Below are positions 43,205 to 51,147 of a stretch of 64,000 bases of DNA, piece after piece. The notes below the pieces were generated by a model that was given only the letters and a program-made list of their open reading frames with translations, made no database searches and was not told where the DNA came from. Numbering within the stretch: position 1 is the stretch's first letter; the number at the start of each line of letters is the position of its first letter. The translations under genes were made by a program, and so were the position numbers. Source of the stretch: CBDBND01 sp965207985 (GTDB lineage: Bacteria; Pseudomonadota; Alphaproteobacteria; Rhodospirillales; Rhodospirillaceae); NCBI GenBank assembly GCA_965207985.1, contig CBDBND010000034.1, positions 558,001-622,000 of the forward strand, read 5' to 3'.

Positions 43205-44113
43205 ATGCGCATTGGCATTGATCTCGGCGGGACGAAGATCGAACTGATCGCCCTGTCCGACGATGGGATCATCAAACACCGCGAGCGCACGTCAACGCCG
43301 TCCGGTGACTATGACGCCACCGTCAAAACACTGGTTTCATTGGTCGAAAGCGCTGAACGCGCACTCGATCCTCTGCCAACTGAACACCTTCCCATTGGTG
43401 TTGGCATCCCTGGCACGATTTCCCCCGCGTCTGGTCTGGTCAAAAACGCCAATTCCACTTGCCTGATCGGCAAAGCTTTGGACCATGACTTGGCACAAGC
43501 GCTGAACCGTCCGGTGCGATTGGCCAATGATGCCGATTGTTTTGCCCTGTCTGAAGCCGTCGACGGCGCGGGTGCCGGTAATGACATCGTTTTTGGGGTC
43601 ATCCTCGGGACCGGCGTCGGCGGCGGCTTAGTGGTCGGCAAGCACATCGTCCGCGGTCCCAATGCCATTACGGGTGAGTGGGGTCATAATCCCCTACCCT
43701 GGCCGACGGACGCAGAGCGGCCCGGCCCGGACTGCTATTGCGGACTCAAAGGCTGCATTGAGACTTTTTTGTCGGGACCTGACTTTGTCCGTGACACAGA
43801 CGGCACTGCTCAGGGATGGTCAACGGCGGAAGACGTGATCGAGGCAGCACGGCAGAGCGAAACGGACGCGCAAAACGGGCTAGCCCGCTATTGCGAACGC
43901 CTCGCCCGGGCGTTGGCTTCTGTCATTAACGTGATAGACCCTCATGTCATCGTGCTCGGCGGGGGCCTTTCAAACGTTCAAGAGATTTATGAGCGTGTGC
44001 CTAATCTTTGGACCCCATATGTCTTTTCAGACACGGTGACGACGAAACTTGCAGCCCCTGTTCACGGGGATTCCGGTGGCGCGAGGGGCGCGGCATGGCT
44101 GTGGCCGATGTAG
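43205..44113 (+). CDS. ROK-family sugar kinase (fructokinase/NagK-like)
   Basis: A 302-residue ROK kinase. The phosphate loop is IGIDLGGTKIELIALSDDG, the catalytic Asp is in LANDADCFALSEA, and ILGTGVGGGLVVG plus ITGEWGHNPLPWP form the sugar-binding part. The zinc motif is CYCGLKGCIETFLSG, full cysteine set present. The GEWGHNPLPWP form is closest to Mak/NagK-type fructose or N-acetylglucosamine kinases. The ATG at 43205 lies at the normal distance from the P-loop. Confidence 0.92.
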   Translation: MRIGIDLGGTKIELIALSDDGIIKHRERTSTPSGDYDATVKTLVSLVESAERALDPLPTEHLPIGVGIPGTISPASGLVKNANSTCLIGKALDHDLAQALNRPVRLANDADCFALSEAVDGAGAGNDIVFGVILGTGVGGGLVVGKHIVRGPNAITGEWGHNPLPWPTDAERPGPDCYCGLKGCIETFLSGPDFVRDTDGTAQGWSTAEDVIEAARQSETDAQNGLARYCERLARALASVINVIDPHVIVLGGGLSNVQEIYERVPNLWTPYVFSDTVTTKLAAPVHGDSGGARGAAWLWPM

Positions 44114-44196
44114 GGTTCCGCGCTGTTTACGGGTCAGTCCAACTTCAGCAAGAGTCGGAGCGAATTCGTTTTGACCGGCTACGATAATCGTCGCGC

Positions 44197-44268
44197 TCAG
44201 GGTTGCTTATCCTGATCCAAACCACAGTTTTCGCCGTCGCCAGAGCAGGTCGAACAACCGCCATGCAT
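44197..44268 (-). CDS. Possible small cysteine-rich peptide
   Basis: A 23-codon frame: MHGGCSTCSGDGENCGLDQD then KQP and stop. Three cysteines sit in a C-x2-C-x6-C pattern with glycines between. No ribosome-binding site is seen, and the frame is short enough to be chance. It is the only structure noticed in the 234-base gap between the sugar kinase gene and the IS1595-family element. Confidence 0.2.
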   Translation of the reverse strand: MHGGCSTCSGDGENCGLDQDKQP

Positions 44269-44360
44269 AGCGCTTTACGGTCTGGGCGCAACTATATAAG
44301 CTATTGAAAAATAATACGTTTTTTCATTGAGCGGCATGCCTTTTAAAGGCGGCTATACCC

Positions 44361-44389
44361 TTGACATACGGTAATTGCGGCGCTATGCT
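44361..44389 (+). promoter_or_regulatory. Transposase promoter embedded in the left inverted repeat
   Basis: TTGACA at 44361-44366, a 17-base spacer, and TATGCT at 44384-44389 form a near-consensus sigma-70 promoter 24 bases ahead of the transposase ATG. The -35 lies inside the terminal repeat, so transposase binding there could autoregulate transcription. Confidence 0.75.
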
Positions 44390-44412
44390 GTTCTCACGAT
44401 CAGGAGACAGCC

Positions 44413-45282
44413 ATGAAACCCGCGACAGTCCGCCAGTTTTTCCAAGCCTTCCCAGACGATCAAACGTGCTTGAATCATTTGTTTGAAGTTCGGTTTGATC
44501 AAGGCCACGTGTGCCCCAAATGCGAACGTTCGGCGAAGTGGTATCCACTTAAGTCAGAGAAAGCGTTTTCCTGCCAATGGTGCGGGCACCACATTCATCC
44601 GATGGTTGGAACAATCTTTGAAGGTTCCCGCACACCATTACAAGATTGGTTCTATGTGATGTTTTTGTTCACCACTACCCGTAATGGCGTTTCGGCCAAA
44701 GAAATCCAGCGCCAGCTTGGGGTGACGTACAAGTGCGCTTGGAGGATTGGTCACAAGGTCCGTGAACATATGGCACTGGTTGATGGTGATGGAACATTGG
44801 GTGGTCAAGTTGAGGTTGACGAAACTTATATCGGCGGTCACCGCCCAGGCGGACAAGGCGGAAAGGGCAAAGCCGTGGTAATGGGAATGCTCGAAAAAGG
44901 CGGTGAAGTCGTGACAGAGGTCATCCCTGACCGCACTAGCAAGTCTCTTATGCCGCACATTCGCGAGCATGTTGAAAAGGGTTCAGAAGTTCATACTGAC
45001 GAGCACAAGGGCTACAACCCATTAGATCGCACCAAAGACTACAAACGCATGGCGGTTAATCATGCGGCGGAAGAATATGTCGGTGATGATGGTCAGACGA
45101 CTAACTCAGTGGAAGGGTTCTTTTCACAACTGAAACGGACCATTGAAGGAACGCACATCAGCGTTTCCCGCAAGCATCTATCAAAGTATGCGAAAGAGTG
45201 TGAGTTTAGATTTAATCGTCGCCAGGATCAGGCTTCGATGCTCCCTGACTTGCTTTCCCAGTTTCCGGAGAAAGACGTTTAA
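44413..45282 (+). CDS. IS1595-family transposase
   Basis: A 289-residue ISXO2-type transposase. An N-terminal zinc ribbon (HVCPKCERS ... FSCQWCGHHIHPMVGTIFEG) is followed by a helix-turn-helix (SAKEIQRQLGVTYKCAWRIG) and a DDE-type core: QVEVDETYIGGHRPGGQGGK, VHTDEHKGYNP and TTNSVEGFFSQLKRTIEGTH. AGGAGA precedes the ATG. Its last 71 bases overlap, tail to tail, the small cargo gene on the other strand, so strong cargo transcription would generate antisense RNA to the transposase message. Confidence 0.95.
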   Translation: MKPATVRQFFQAFPDDQTCLNHLFEVRFDQGHVCPKCERSAKWYPLKSEKAFSCQWCGHHIHPMVGTIFEGSRTPLQDWFYVMFLFTTTRNGVSAKEIQRQLGVTYKCAWRIGHKVREHMALVDGDGTLGGQVEVDETYIGGHRPGGQGGKGKAVVMGMLEKGGEVVTEVIPDRTSKSLMPHIREHVEKGSEVHTDEHKGYNPLDRTKDYKRMAVNHAAEEYVGDDGQTTNSVEGFFSQLKRTIEGTHISVSRKHLSKYAKECEFRFNRRQDQASMLPDLLSQFPEKDV

Positions 45283-45385
45283 GAGCGGCATCTAGCTTAT
45301 CCATATCGCCGGGAGAATCAGTTTCATGCTCGGCGATAAACTGGTCAATCTTGCCGCTCTTCCGGGCCTCACGCAGCGTTGTCAT
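45212..45385 (-). CDS. 57-aa small protein encoded within IS1595-family element
   Basis: An ATG-started frame encodes MTTLREARKSGKIDQFIAEH then ETDSPGDMDKLDAALKRLSP and a polar tail ending GDD. It is acidic-basic mixed, helical looking, without Cys or membrane segments. Its start overlaps the end of the 306-aa cargo gene by 17 bases and its last 71 bases run antisense to the transposase gene. I have an impression that similar short proteins accompany other IS1595-type elements, but this needs a search. It could bind the transposase, act as a partner of the larger cargo, or be vestigial. Confidence 0.6.
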   Translation of the reverse strand: MTTLREARKSGKIDQFIAEHETDSPGDMDKLDAALKRLSPETGKASQGASKPDPGDD

Positions 45386-46289
45386 CGTAAATCCTCAATA
45401 ATATATATAAGTCTGGTTTCATTTCGCCGTCCTCGTTTTCAATAAGGTGAACACGAACGTCGGCTACAACTGAGGGCTTGGTGAAAATAGAAGCTGCTGG
45501 GATTGATGGGTCTCTGTGAGTTTTAACGCGGTCTGGTGAGACGGATTCGACCACTGAAGCCCACCCCGACTTGTCGCGATCTAAATCATGTGCTCTAAGT
45601 TTAACAACCACCTTCTCAAGGTCATACTCATCCCTATTTTCTTCAAGTTGTGCCTCATCAAGGTCTGAAGGGATTTCATCCAGGGCTTTCTTGTCAATGG
45701 TAATTGGTGAGGAAGATGAAATTGACTTGGCTTTGTGGCGTTTCGCGATCTTAAAAAAATCACGCGCCGCACGGGCGGATGATTTTATCCTACCGCCACC
45801 CACCTTCCCTTCTATTTCTTCAGCAACCTTACTGCTATCAACCTGAATTAAATCGCCAGCCACGTATGTTGCGGCTCTGTATGCTTCATCAAGTTCGGTT
45901 GCCTTGTTCCCCTTGCTAAACCTTTCCACAAGTTTCAATGCTGCATAGAGAGAAACACCCATAACAAAGACGGTAACCATTGAGTCGTATTGATCTGGAA
46001 TGTCCAGACCAGTAATCGCCTTTACAAAATCTGGCACTTCTTCCTCCAGGTCTTGCTGGAAGCCCAGCACAAGCGCAACGGTAAGCAACTCTTTAAGAGG
46101 GCTTTCCTGTGATAAAGACGCCAGCCGTATTTTTGATTCTGATATCTCAAGGTTGGGATGGCAAGCCTCGATAACGGCGATTGCATCTCGCACAAACCTG
46201 GCGTGTGCGACAAGCGACATTGCAATTTCCTCAACAGTCGCTTCGTCTTCAGAATTATAGACGATCTCATGCTTAAAAACGTGTTCCAT
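45369..46289 (-). CDS. 306-aa cargo protein of unknown function in IS1595-family element
   Basis: I do not recognise this protein. The ATG at 46289 follows GGGGAG, so the longer forms reaching 46322 are not used. The N-terminal half is mostly helical (VEEIAMSLVAHARFVRDAIA, PLKELLTVALVLGFQQDLEE) with one hydrophobic segment near residues 108-130 (YDSMVTVFVMGVSLYAALKL). A charged middle (EIEGKVGGGRIKSSARAARD, SSSSPITIDKKAL) leads to a beta-rich C-terminus (KVVVKLRAHDLDRDKSGW, PDLYILLRIYDD). No nuclease, kinase or resistance motif is visible. It overlaps the 57-aa gene by 17 bases, so the two form a cargo operon. Confidence 0.72.
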   Translation of the reverse strand: MEHVFKHEIVYNSEDEATVEEIAMSLVAHARFVRDAIAVIEACHPNLEISESKIRLASLSQESPLKELLTVALVLGFQQDLEEEVPDFVKAITGLDIPDQYDSMVTVFVMGVSLYAALKLVERFSKGNKATELDEAYRAATYVAGDLIQVDSSKVAEEIEGKVGGGRIKSSARAARDFFKIAKRHKAKSISSSSPITIDKKALDEIPSDLDEAQLEENRDEYDLEKVVVKLRAHDLDRDKSGWASVVESVSPDRVKTHRDPSIPAASIFTKPSVVADVRVHLIENEDGEMKPDLYILLRIYDDNAA

Positions 46290-46543
46290 TCGCGCTCCCC
46301 ACAAGCAAAGGGCGGGAAGCATTGCACTGGATTAGAGATAGGGTCAATACCGTATGCGAAGGGTACACTCGCCCTTTTAAACTAACTAGACGGCCGAAAA
46401 ACGGACGCGCCATCCGGTCTCATAACCGCACCGAAGCCAGCATGGATACCTTCAATGACGCACAGTTGACTGACGTTCAAGCCAAAGAGAACATGGCGCC
46501 GAGCCGGTTGGCGTTCGTCAATTTGAATGGATAGTTCTGAGCA

Positions 46544-47263
46544 ATGGCCGAGACACAAAAACAGAATTTAGACGACCATCCCGACCCCACCGATCATTCG
46601 GAGTTGGATACAAAGCTGTCCAATTTTGTCCGCTTCGCCGAAGAGGTTAAGCCTGCGGTTCCCGAACAGACGGCTATTCTCAAAATCGCCGAGCTCGCAC
46701 ATACCTTGGTTCAAGAGGTCTCCGATCATCTCAAGTTGCAAGACCAGCGCATCGAAGAACTAGAAGCCATGGCGACGACCGACGAGTTAACTTCCGTGCT
46801 CAACAAACGGGGGTTTGAGGCTCAGTTGTCACACGAACTGTCCATTGCTCGCCGTCACGGCGTTGGTGGTGTGATGATTTTTGTCGATCTGGACGAATTC
46901 AAGCCCATTAACAACACCTATGGCCACGCCGCCGGAGACGAAGTTTTGAAGACCGTCTCAAACATTCTAATGGGTCTGGTGCGCGAAACCGACTATGTGG
47001 GCCGGCTTGGCGGCGACGAGTTTGCCATTTTGTTGCCCCGCTCCAACAAACGGAATGGGGTGAAGCGGGCTCAAGACCTGTATAAGAAACTCAACAACGC
47101 CTATGCCTCCTGGAACGGCAATCAGATCCCCATCAAAGCCATTTGCGGCGTTCACATGTACACCTCCCGGGCTGGACTGAGCGAACTGCTCAATGCTGCC
47201 GACCAGGCGATGTACAAGATCAAAATGGAACGCAAGAAAAAGTTGGGTATTGCCGTCCGGTAA
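46544..47263 (+). CDS. GGDEF-domain diguanylate cyclase
   Basis: A 239-residue soluble protein. The first 80 residues are helical, ending in a coiled coil (LKLQDQRIEELEAMATTDEL), and the rest is a GGDEF domain: LTSVLNKRGFEAQL, FVDLDEFKPINNTYGHAAGD and the intact catalytic signature VGRLGGDEFAILLPRS. It should make cyclic di-GMP. No RxxD inhibitory site is seen five residues before the signature (position occupied by RETDYVG, which does contain R-x-x-D, so feedback inhibition is possible). The IS1595-family element ends 170 bases upstream and may have displaced its original promoter. Confidence 0.92.
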   Translation: MAETQKQNLDDHPDPTDHSELDTKLSNFVRFAEEVKPAVPEQTAILKIAELAHTLVQEVSDHLKLQDQRIEELEAMATTDELTSVLNKRGFEAQLSHELSIARRHGVGGVMIFVDLDEFKPINNTYGHAAGDEVLKTVSNILMGLVRETDYVGRLGGDEFAILLPRSNKRNGVKRAQDLYKKLNNAYASWNGNQIPIKAICGVHMYTSRAGLSELLNAADQAMYKIKMERKKKLGIAVR

Positions 47264-47398
47264 ACACACTTTCTCTCGGGTTTGCAGCCCTTTTCTTTTC
47301 CCTAATTGGTTAGCGCAGCCGAACGCGGTACACTGTCCACGTGCGTATGGGGGCCGGCTGACCGGTTTTCCCTTTCCATTTCCTCACGGCTTACCGGC

Positions 47399-47992
47399 AT
47401 GAGCGAAGCTCAATTCAGATTTTTCTTTACGGGCGCGATCGTCGCCATTCTGACGGTGATTATTGTGGGGGTTGATTGGGCGAGCCTTTTCGAAGGTGAT
47501 GACGCGATTCCAGCCCAAGCCACCTTCTCGCCCGCAGAGATTGAAAAAATCATTGAAGATTGGCCCGTCGCCATGGGCGAGGTCGATGAGGCCCTCAACG
47601 AGTATCGCAATATCGGCGGCAGCCGGTCGGGAGAGGCCGCCATCCGCCGAGGTGTTCAAACCAACATATTTGCCCGCCAAGGATGGGATGCTGGACGGGC
47701 GGAGTATCTCATCAGCTACCTTTTCATGCTGCGCAATTCACTCTTGAAAAACTCGGATCAGCATCGCGCCCTTGGCTATTTCATGGAGCACTATCAGCGC
47801 AATCAGGCGGTCAGTGAAGAATTGAAGGCTTGGCAGATCGATTAAATCGAAAGATTGCTTGAACAGATCAATGACGCGCCGGATATCACCGAATTTCCGC
47901 CGGGTGACGTGGAACTGATGGTGCGATATTTCGACGCCTTTCACTCCATGCTGGTCAACTACGGCCGGCAGCCGGAATTTGCTCAGAGGTAA
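47399..47992 (+). pseudogene. Small membrane-anchored protein with an in-frame stop
   Basis: From the ATG at 47399 a 148-codon frame ends in TAA at 47843-47845. The same frame then continues without interruption for 48 more codons (IERLLEQINDAPDITEFPPG, VELMVRYFDAFHSMLVNYGR) to a second TAA at 47990-47992. The continuation is coding-like and matches the helical style upstream, so a CAA-to-TAA (or similar) nonsense change is likely. The protein has one N-terminal membrane helix (FFFTGAIVAILTVIIVGV) and an acidic helical body. Family not recognised. A truncated 148-aa form may still be made. Confidence 0.6.
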
Positions 47993-48007
47993 AATCAGCC
48001 CTAGGCC

Positions 48008-49825
48008 TTAGCTGTCCTCTTTTGACGAAGCCTGTGATTTTTCGGTCACGATGTCCTTGGGCAGGTCAAGTTTGACGTGAAGCTCTTTGAGATGCTTCGG
48101 GTCCGCTTCATTGGGCGCCTGCATCATCAGATCTTCGGCCTGGTTGTTCATGGGGAAGAGCGTGACCTCGCGGATGTTGGGCGTGTCCGCCAGCAGCATG
48201 ACGATACGGTCGATTCCCGGCGCGGCGCCGCCGTGGGGCGGGGCGCCATACTTGAACGCGTTGAACATGCCGCCGAACCGGTTTTCGATCACCTCTTGTC
48301 CGTATCCGGCAATGGAAAACGCTTTCACCATAATGTCGGGCCGGTGGTTCCGGATGGCGCCCGAGCACAATTCCACCCCGTTGCAGACGATGTCGTATTG
48401 ATGCGCCAGCACGTCGAGAGGGTCTTTGCTCTCAAGGGCGTCCAGGCCGCCCTGGGGCATGGAAAACGGATTGTGGCTGAATTCAATTTGGCCGGTGGCT
48501 TCATCCCTTTCATAGAGGGGATAGTCCACAATCCAGCACAAATCGAAACGGTCTTTGTCTAGCAAACCGAGTTCATCGCAAATCTTGGTGCGGACAACAC
48601 CGGCAAATTTCTCGGCGGCGGATGGCTTGTCGCAGACGAAAAAGACGCTGTCTCCCGGTCCGATCCCAGCTGTGTCTTGAATAGCTTTGACCCGATCGTC
48701 GTCGAGATTTTTGGCTATGGGGCCTTTCGCCCCGCCCTCCTCGTAAACGATATAGCCCAGACCGCCTGCCCCTTCGCTGCGCGCCCAGTCATTGAGTTTG
48801 TCGAAATAACTACGCGGTTGGCTGGCTGACCCCGGCGCCGAAATCGCCCGCACGATGGCACCCTTTTCAATGTTCTTGGCGAACAAGCCGAAGGAAGAGC
48901 TGGCAAAACTCGCGGTGACATCGGTGATCAACAAGGGATTGCGCAAATCGGGCTTATCGGTTCCGTATTTGAGCATGGCCTCTGCATAAGGAATTTGCGG
49001 CCAGCGTCCCTTGGTCACCGGCTTGCCGTCGGCGAACTCTTCGAACACGCCGCCGATGACCGGCTCGACGGCGGTAAACACGTCTTCTTGCGTAACGAAA
49101 GCCATTTCGAGATCAAGCTGATAAAACTCGCCCGGCGAACGATCAGCCCGGCCGTCTTCGTCTCTGAAACAGGGGGCAATCTGAAAATAGCGGTCGAACC
49201 CGGAGACCATGACCAGCTGTTTGAAAATCTGAGGCGCTTGGGGCAACGCGTAGAAACGCCCCGGATGCAGCCGGGACGGCACCAGGAAATCCCGCGCCCC
49301 TTCCGGCGAAGACGCGGTCAAAATGGGTGTTTGAAACTCGATAAAGCCGGCATCGATCATGCGCCGGCGGATGCTGGCGATCACCTCCGAGCGCAAAAGG
49401 ATATTGTTGCGCATCTCGTCACGCCTGAGATCGAGGTACCGGTACTTGAGCCTCAGGTCTTCGGGATAGTCACTGTCGCCATGCACTTGAATGGGCAGAA
49501 CATCGGTCGCCGATAGAACTTCAACATCTTTGATCTGCAACTCAACCCGGCCTGTAGGCAAACGGTCATTGATGGTGTCTTCTGTCCTCTCCACCACCTT
49601 ACCGGTCAGACAAAGTACGGTTTCGGACCGCGCCTCGTCGACCATAGCGAACACGTCGCTCGACGTGTCGACAACGCATTGGGTAATGCCGAACTGATCC
49701 CGCAGATCGACAAACAAGAGGTTGCCGTGATCCCTCTTACGGTGAACCCAGCCTGACAGCCGCGCTTCAATACCAGCGTCTTCAAGGCGCAGATCGCCGC
49801 ACGTATGCGTTCTGTAACGGTGCAT
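48008..49825 (-). CDS. aspS: Aspartyl-tRNA synthetase (bacterial type)
   Basis: A 605-residue class II synthetase. The start MHRYRTHTCGDL at the ATG 49825 is the standard N-terminus; a TTG six bases upstream is ignored. The anticodon OB-fold has GWVHRKRDHGNLLFVDLRDQ, motif 2 RDEDGRADRSPGEFYQLDLE, and motif 3 GGAAPGIDRIVMLLAD; the bacterial insertion domain is present. Alphaproteobacteria often use such enzymes to charge both tRNA-Asp and tRNA-Asn; whether that holds here cannot be read from this window. Divergent from rnd. Confidence 0.97.
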   Translation of the reverse strand: MHRYRTHTCGDLRLEDAGIEARLSGWVHRKRDHGNLLFVDLRDQFGITQCVVDTSSDVFAMVDEARSETVLCLTGKVVERTEDTINDRLPTGRVELQIKDVEVLSATDVLPIQVHGDSDYPEDLRLKYRYLDLRRDEMRNNILLRSEVIASIRRRMIDAGFIEFQTPILTASSPEGARDFLVPSRLHPGRFYALPQAPQIFKQLVMVSGFDRYFQIAPCFRDEDGRADRSPGEFYQLDLEMAFVTQEDVFTAVEPVIGGVFEEFADGKPVTKGRWPQIPYAEAMLKYGTDKPDLRNPLLITDVTASFASSSFGLFAKNIEKGAIVRAISAPGSASQPRSYFDKLNDWARSEGAGGLGYIVYEEGGAKGPIAKNLDDDRVKAIQDTAGIGPGDSVFFVCDKPSAAEKFAGVVRTKICDELGLLDKDRFDLCWIVDYPLYERDEATGQIEFSHNPFSMPQGGLDALESKDPLDVLAHQYDIVCNGVELCSGAIRNHRPDIMVKAFSIAGYGQEVIENRFGGMFNAFKYGAPPHGGAAPGIDRIVMLLADTPNIREVTLFPMNNQAEDLMMQAPNEADPKHLKELHVKLDLPKDIVTEKSQASSKEDS

Positions 49826-49975
49826 TCCCAAACCCTAAGGCGGAAGAAATTTCGGCCGAACCGGACGGTCCGGTGGTTGGGCGAGAAACCACACCGATCG
49901 GAGCCATTTGTCAAGGCACTGAATAACCAGATGCAGTCGGTTGCGGCTCATCGGCCAAGACGATATGAAACAGCC

Positions 49976-51130
49976 ATGGAGTTAATAACCTCGACCGCGG
50001 ACCTGTCAGCCCTTTGTCAGCGACTGTCGTCCGCGGAGTTTGTTACCGTCGATACGGAATTTCACCGGGAAACCACCTACTGGCCCCTGCTCTGCTTGAT
50101 CCAGATCGCCGGATCAGACGAAGCCCATTGCATCGATGCATTGGCCGCTGATCTGGATCTCGCGCCCCTGTACGACCTTTTCGGCAACAGAGATGTGATC
50201 AAGGTGTTCCATGCCGCTCGGCAGGATCTGGAGATTTTCTTCCACAAGGCTGGTTTGATTCCCGCTCCCCTGTTTGACAGTCAAGTCGCCGCCATGGTGT
50301 GCGGATTCGGAGAATCCGTTGGCTACGAAACCCTGGTCGCCAAACTGGCAAAGGCAAAAATTGACAAAAGCCAGCGCTTTACAGATTGGTCGCGCCGGCC
50401 TCTATCCAAGAAGCAGCTGACCTATGCGCTCGCCGATGTTACCCACCTTCGTGAAATCTACACGAGACTCAAGGAAACATTGGAAAAGACAAATCGGTTC
50501 CATTGGGTCGCCGAAGAAATGGAGACTTTGACCAACCCAAAGACTTACGCGTTGGATCCAGACGAAGCATGGCGGCGAATCAAATCCCGCGACAAAAGAC
50601 CGAGGTTCCTCGGCGTATTAAAAGAGGTCGCCGCCTGGCGCGAACGAACCGCACAGAAACAGGACATTCCCCGGCGCCGTGTGGCAAAGGATGACGTCTT
50701 GATTGAATTGGCTGCGCTGACACCCACGTCCGAAAAAGCGCTCAGTCAGACTAGACTGTCCAGGCACTTTGCCCGCGGTAAGTATACCAAGGGAATTATT
50801 GAAGCGATTGAAAAGGGCCTTGAGACTCCAGAATCGACTTTACCGCGGGTTGCGCGGCCACCGGACAAACCGGCCGGACTGGGATCGGTCATAGACCTAC
50901 TCAAAGTCCTTCTTAAAGCACGGTGTGAAGCCCACAACGTAGCGCAAAAACTTGTCGCAACAGTTGACGACCTTGAACGCATCGCCATGGATGACCATGC
51001 CGACGTCCCCGCGTTGTCAGGATGGCGACGGGATCTCTTTGGCGAGGATGCGATAAAACTGAAACATGGCCATTTGGCTTTAGCGCTTTCGGAAGACAGC
51101 ACAACGGTGGTGATTTTAGAGCGCCCTTAA
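49976..51130 (+). CDS. rnd: Ribonuclease D
   Basis: A 384-residue DEDDy exonuclease for tRNA 3'-end maturation. Exo motif I is EFVTVDTEFHRETTYWPLLC, motif II VFHAARQDLEIFFHKAGLIP, and motif III LTYALADVTHLREIY with the tyrosine. An HRDC-like domain follows near residues 210-290 (KEVAAWRERTAQKQDIPRRR). The ATG at 49976 (MELITSTADLSALC) fits the family start; upstream in-frame codons reach into the divergent aspS promoter region. Confidence 0.95.
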   Translation: MELITSTADLSALCQRLSSAEFVTVDTEFHRETTYWPLLCLIQIAGSDEAHCIDALAADLDLAPLYDLFGNRDVIKVFHAARQDLEIFFHKAGLIPAPLFDSQVAAMVCGFGESVGYETLVAKLAKAKIDKSQRFTDWSRRPLSKKQLTYALADVTHLREIYTRLKETLEKTNRFHWVAEEMETLTNPKTYALDPDEAWRRIKSRDKRPRFLGVLKEVAAWRERTAQKQDIPRRRVAKDDVLIELAALTPTSEKALSQTRLSRHFARGKYTKGIIEAIEKGLETPESTLPRVARPPDKPAGLGSVIDLLKVLLKARCEAHNVAQKLVATVDDLERIAMDDHADVPALSGWRRDLFGEDAIKLKHGHLALALSEDSTTVVILERP

Positions 51131-51147
51131 TGCAGCGCCAGCACCGG

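Larger units (their letters stand above)
44348..46373 (+). mobile_element. Complete IS1595-family element carrying two cargo genes
   Basis: A 2,026-bp element bounded by a perfect 8-bp target duplication, CTTTTAAA, at 44340-44347 and 46374-46381. Read inward, the left tip GGCGGCTATACCCTTGACAT and the right tip GGCGAGTGTACCCTTCGCAT are imperfect inverted repeats, both continuing into ACGGTA. It holds a transposase (plus strand), a 306-aa gene and a 57-aa gene (both minus strand). IS1595 elements make 8-bp duplications and some subgroups are known to carry passenger genes. Intact ends and genes suggest recent insertion. Confidence 0.92.

Noticed and set aside
46319..46347. Promoter for the IS1595 cargo operon inside the right end
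   Set aside because: TTGACC with a 17-base spacer is present on the minus strand, but the -10 position reads CAATGC, too poor to call.
46322..46534. 70-aa plus-strand frame before the GGDEF gene
   Set aside because: It starts inside the right end of the IS1595-family element and crosses the target duplication; no ribosome-binding site or motif.
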